Position numbers and translations under genes: made by a program. Below, piece after piece: positions 5,463-6,367 of a stretch of 6,367 bases of DNA; position 1 is the first letter of the stretch; each line of letters begins with the position of its first letter. Source of the stretch: CAYZDV01 sp964477275 (GTDB lineage: Bacteria; Acidobacteriota; Aminicenantia; Aminicenantales; Aminicenantaceae); the NCBI GenBank assembly GCA_964477275.1, contig CAYZDV010000113.1, forward strand, positions 1-6,367, in the 5' to 3' direction. Under the pieces are notes generated by a model that worked only from the letters and a program-made list of their open reading frames with translations, was not told the origin of the DNA and made no database searches.

Positions 5463-6367
5463 ATGTCAGTCTATCTCTGGATCATCCTCGCTTATCTTAT
5501 TATCCTCACCGGTTTCAATTTTTACCGGGCGCGGCGGGTCAAAAGCCAGGAAGACTTCATGGTCGCCGGCAGAAGCCTCAGGACAGGAGTCATGGTCTTC
5601 ACCCTCATCTGCACCTGGATCGGCTCGGGCACTTTCATCGCCGGGGCCGAGTTCGCCTCCAAGGCCGGATTTTCCGCACTCTGGCTGGCTGCAGGGGCCT
5701 GGGTGGGAATCATCGTCATCTACTTTCTCGCCGGAAAAATCCAGACCTTCGGCCAGTACACCATCGGCGACATCCTGGAGGTCCGCTACGGGCCGGCGGC
5801 CAGGCTGGTCGGAGCCTTTGCTCTCATCATTTCCTTCACCGCCATCGTCTCCTACCAGTTCGTGGCCGGCGGCTTTATCCTCAACGTGGCCACCGACGGC
5901 GCCATTCCCAGCTCGGTGGGAACCATTATCGCCGCCGTATTCGTCATCCTGTTCACCGCCCTGGCAGGGATGATCGCCATCGCCTACACGGACCTGCCGA
6001 ACGGGATTATCATCATCCTCGCCTGCCTCCTCTCCATTCCCTTTGTCTATCTGGCTGCCGGCGGCTTCACTGAAGCGACTCGAGTGCTCGATCCCGGCTA
6101 TTTTGCGGTGGTTAACGAGCAGTTTGGAGCCCACCCTACTCTCAAGGTCGGCGGATATTTCCTGGCGACCATGCTCCTCCTCATGGGCGTGCAGAGCATG
6201 TACCAGAAATTTTACAGCGCCCGAACTCCCCGGGATGCCCGGAAAGCTGTCGTGCTCTGGACGATCGGAACGGTTTTTGTGGAGACCGTGGTCGTCTTCA
6301 TCGCCGTTTTTTCCTTCAGCAAGTTCAAGGACCAGCTTGACCTGTCCATTCCCAAAGAGGGCGGGAA
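5463..6367 (+). CDS. Sodium:solute symporter (SSS family), 3' end cut by window
   Basis: The first 301 codons of a Na+-coupled symporter of the SSS family (PF00474), which imports sugars, amino acids, carboxylates or similar solutes using the sodium gradient across the inner membrane. The frame is uninterrupted to the window edge, and family members are usually 450-600 residues, so one third to one half is missing. The start has a strong ribosome-binding site. Family features seen: a first helix (about 3-21), DFMVAGRSL (31-39), TWIGSGTFIAG (51-61) in the second helix, TIGDILEVRYG after the third, AGMIAIAYTD (168-177), where the family usually has GGMxAVxxTD, and MYQKFYSARTPRDARKA in a cytoplasmic loop. 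The Gln that normally follows the TD motif is replaced by Asn180 (TDLPNG). About eight membrane segments are present. The substrate cannot be assigned. Confidence 0.93.
   Translation, partial: MSVYLWIILAYLIILTGFNFYRARRVKSQEDFMVAGRSLRTGVMVFTLICTWIGSGTFIAGAEFASKAGFSALWLAAGAWVGIIVIYFLAGKIQTFGQYTIGDILEVRYGPAARLVGAFALIISFTAIVSYQFVAGGFILNVATDGAIPSSVGTIIAAVFVILFTALAGMIAIAYTDLPNGIIIILACLLSIPFVYLAAGGFTEATRVLDPGYFAVVNEQFGAHPTLKVGGYFLATMLLLMGVQSMYQKFYSARTPRDARKAVVLWTIGTVFVETVVVFIAVFSFSKFKDQLDLSIPKEGG

Noticed and set aside
5459..6134. Open frames of 204 codons (plus) and 222 codons (minus) over the symporter
   Set aside because: Both overlap the start of the SSS symporter, which has a strong ribosome-binding site and clear family motifs. 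The alternatives are His/Arg-rich or Asp/Gly-rich, typical of out-of-frame reading.
1..6367. CRISPR array, toxin-antitoxin, retron or defence system
   Set aside because: No regularly spaced repeats beyond the two-copy unit at 274-320, no reverse transcriptase, nuclease or toxin motif, and no matching gene pair in any reading frame I examined.

Overview
The window is bacterial chromosomal DNA with three parts. On the left (1 to about 1640) is a looser, visibly less GC-rich stretch holding a decayed insertion-sequence fragment, a TauE/SafE-family membrane permease and an unrecognised small ORF. In the middle is a tRNA-Thr(CGT) gene on the minus strand. On the right (1813 to the end) is a dense, more GC-rich core: a complete 1159-residue SMC chromosome-segregation ATPase and the first 301 codons of a sodium:solute symporter that runs off the window.

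The organism is a Gram-negative-like bacterium of moderate to high GC content. The K/E/R-rich SMC, with its EQG (not GQG) Q-loop region and divergent hinge, and the absence of scpA, scpB or ftsY next to smc, fit a poorly sampled phylum, perhaps something near Acidobacteriota or Aminicenantes. That placement is a guess from sequence impression, not a demonstrated assignment.

Minus strand: tRNA-Thr is followed after 36 bases by the small ORF (1283-1603), which ends 7 bases before the permease start. The three could share one transcript from a promoter at 1764-1792. A possible weak terminator follows the permease at 499-541. Plus strand: smc has a good sigma70-type promoter at 1715-1742, close to the tRNA gene. 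The smc and tRNA promoters face each other with their -10 boxes 21 bases apart, and a perfect 13-bp dyad lies between them over both predicted start sites. This is the most interesting regulatory arrangement in the window.

The symporter has its own strong Shine-Dalgarno sequence and is separated from smc by 170 bases, so it need not be functionally linked to it. I found no CRISPR array, toxin-antitoxin pair, defence system or complete mobile element. Nothing here is clearly a new biological system; the main points worth a second look are the convergent promoters, the atypical SMC hinge and the internally deleted IS remnant.
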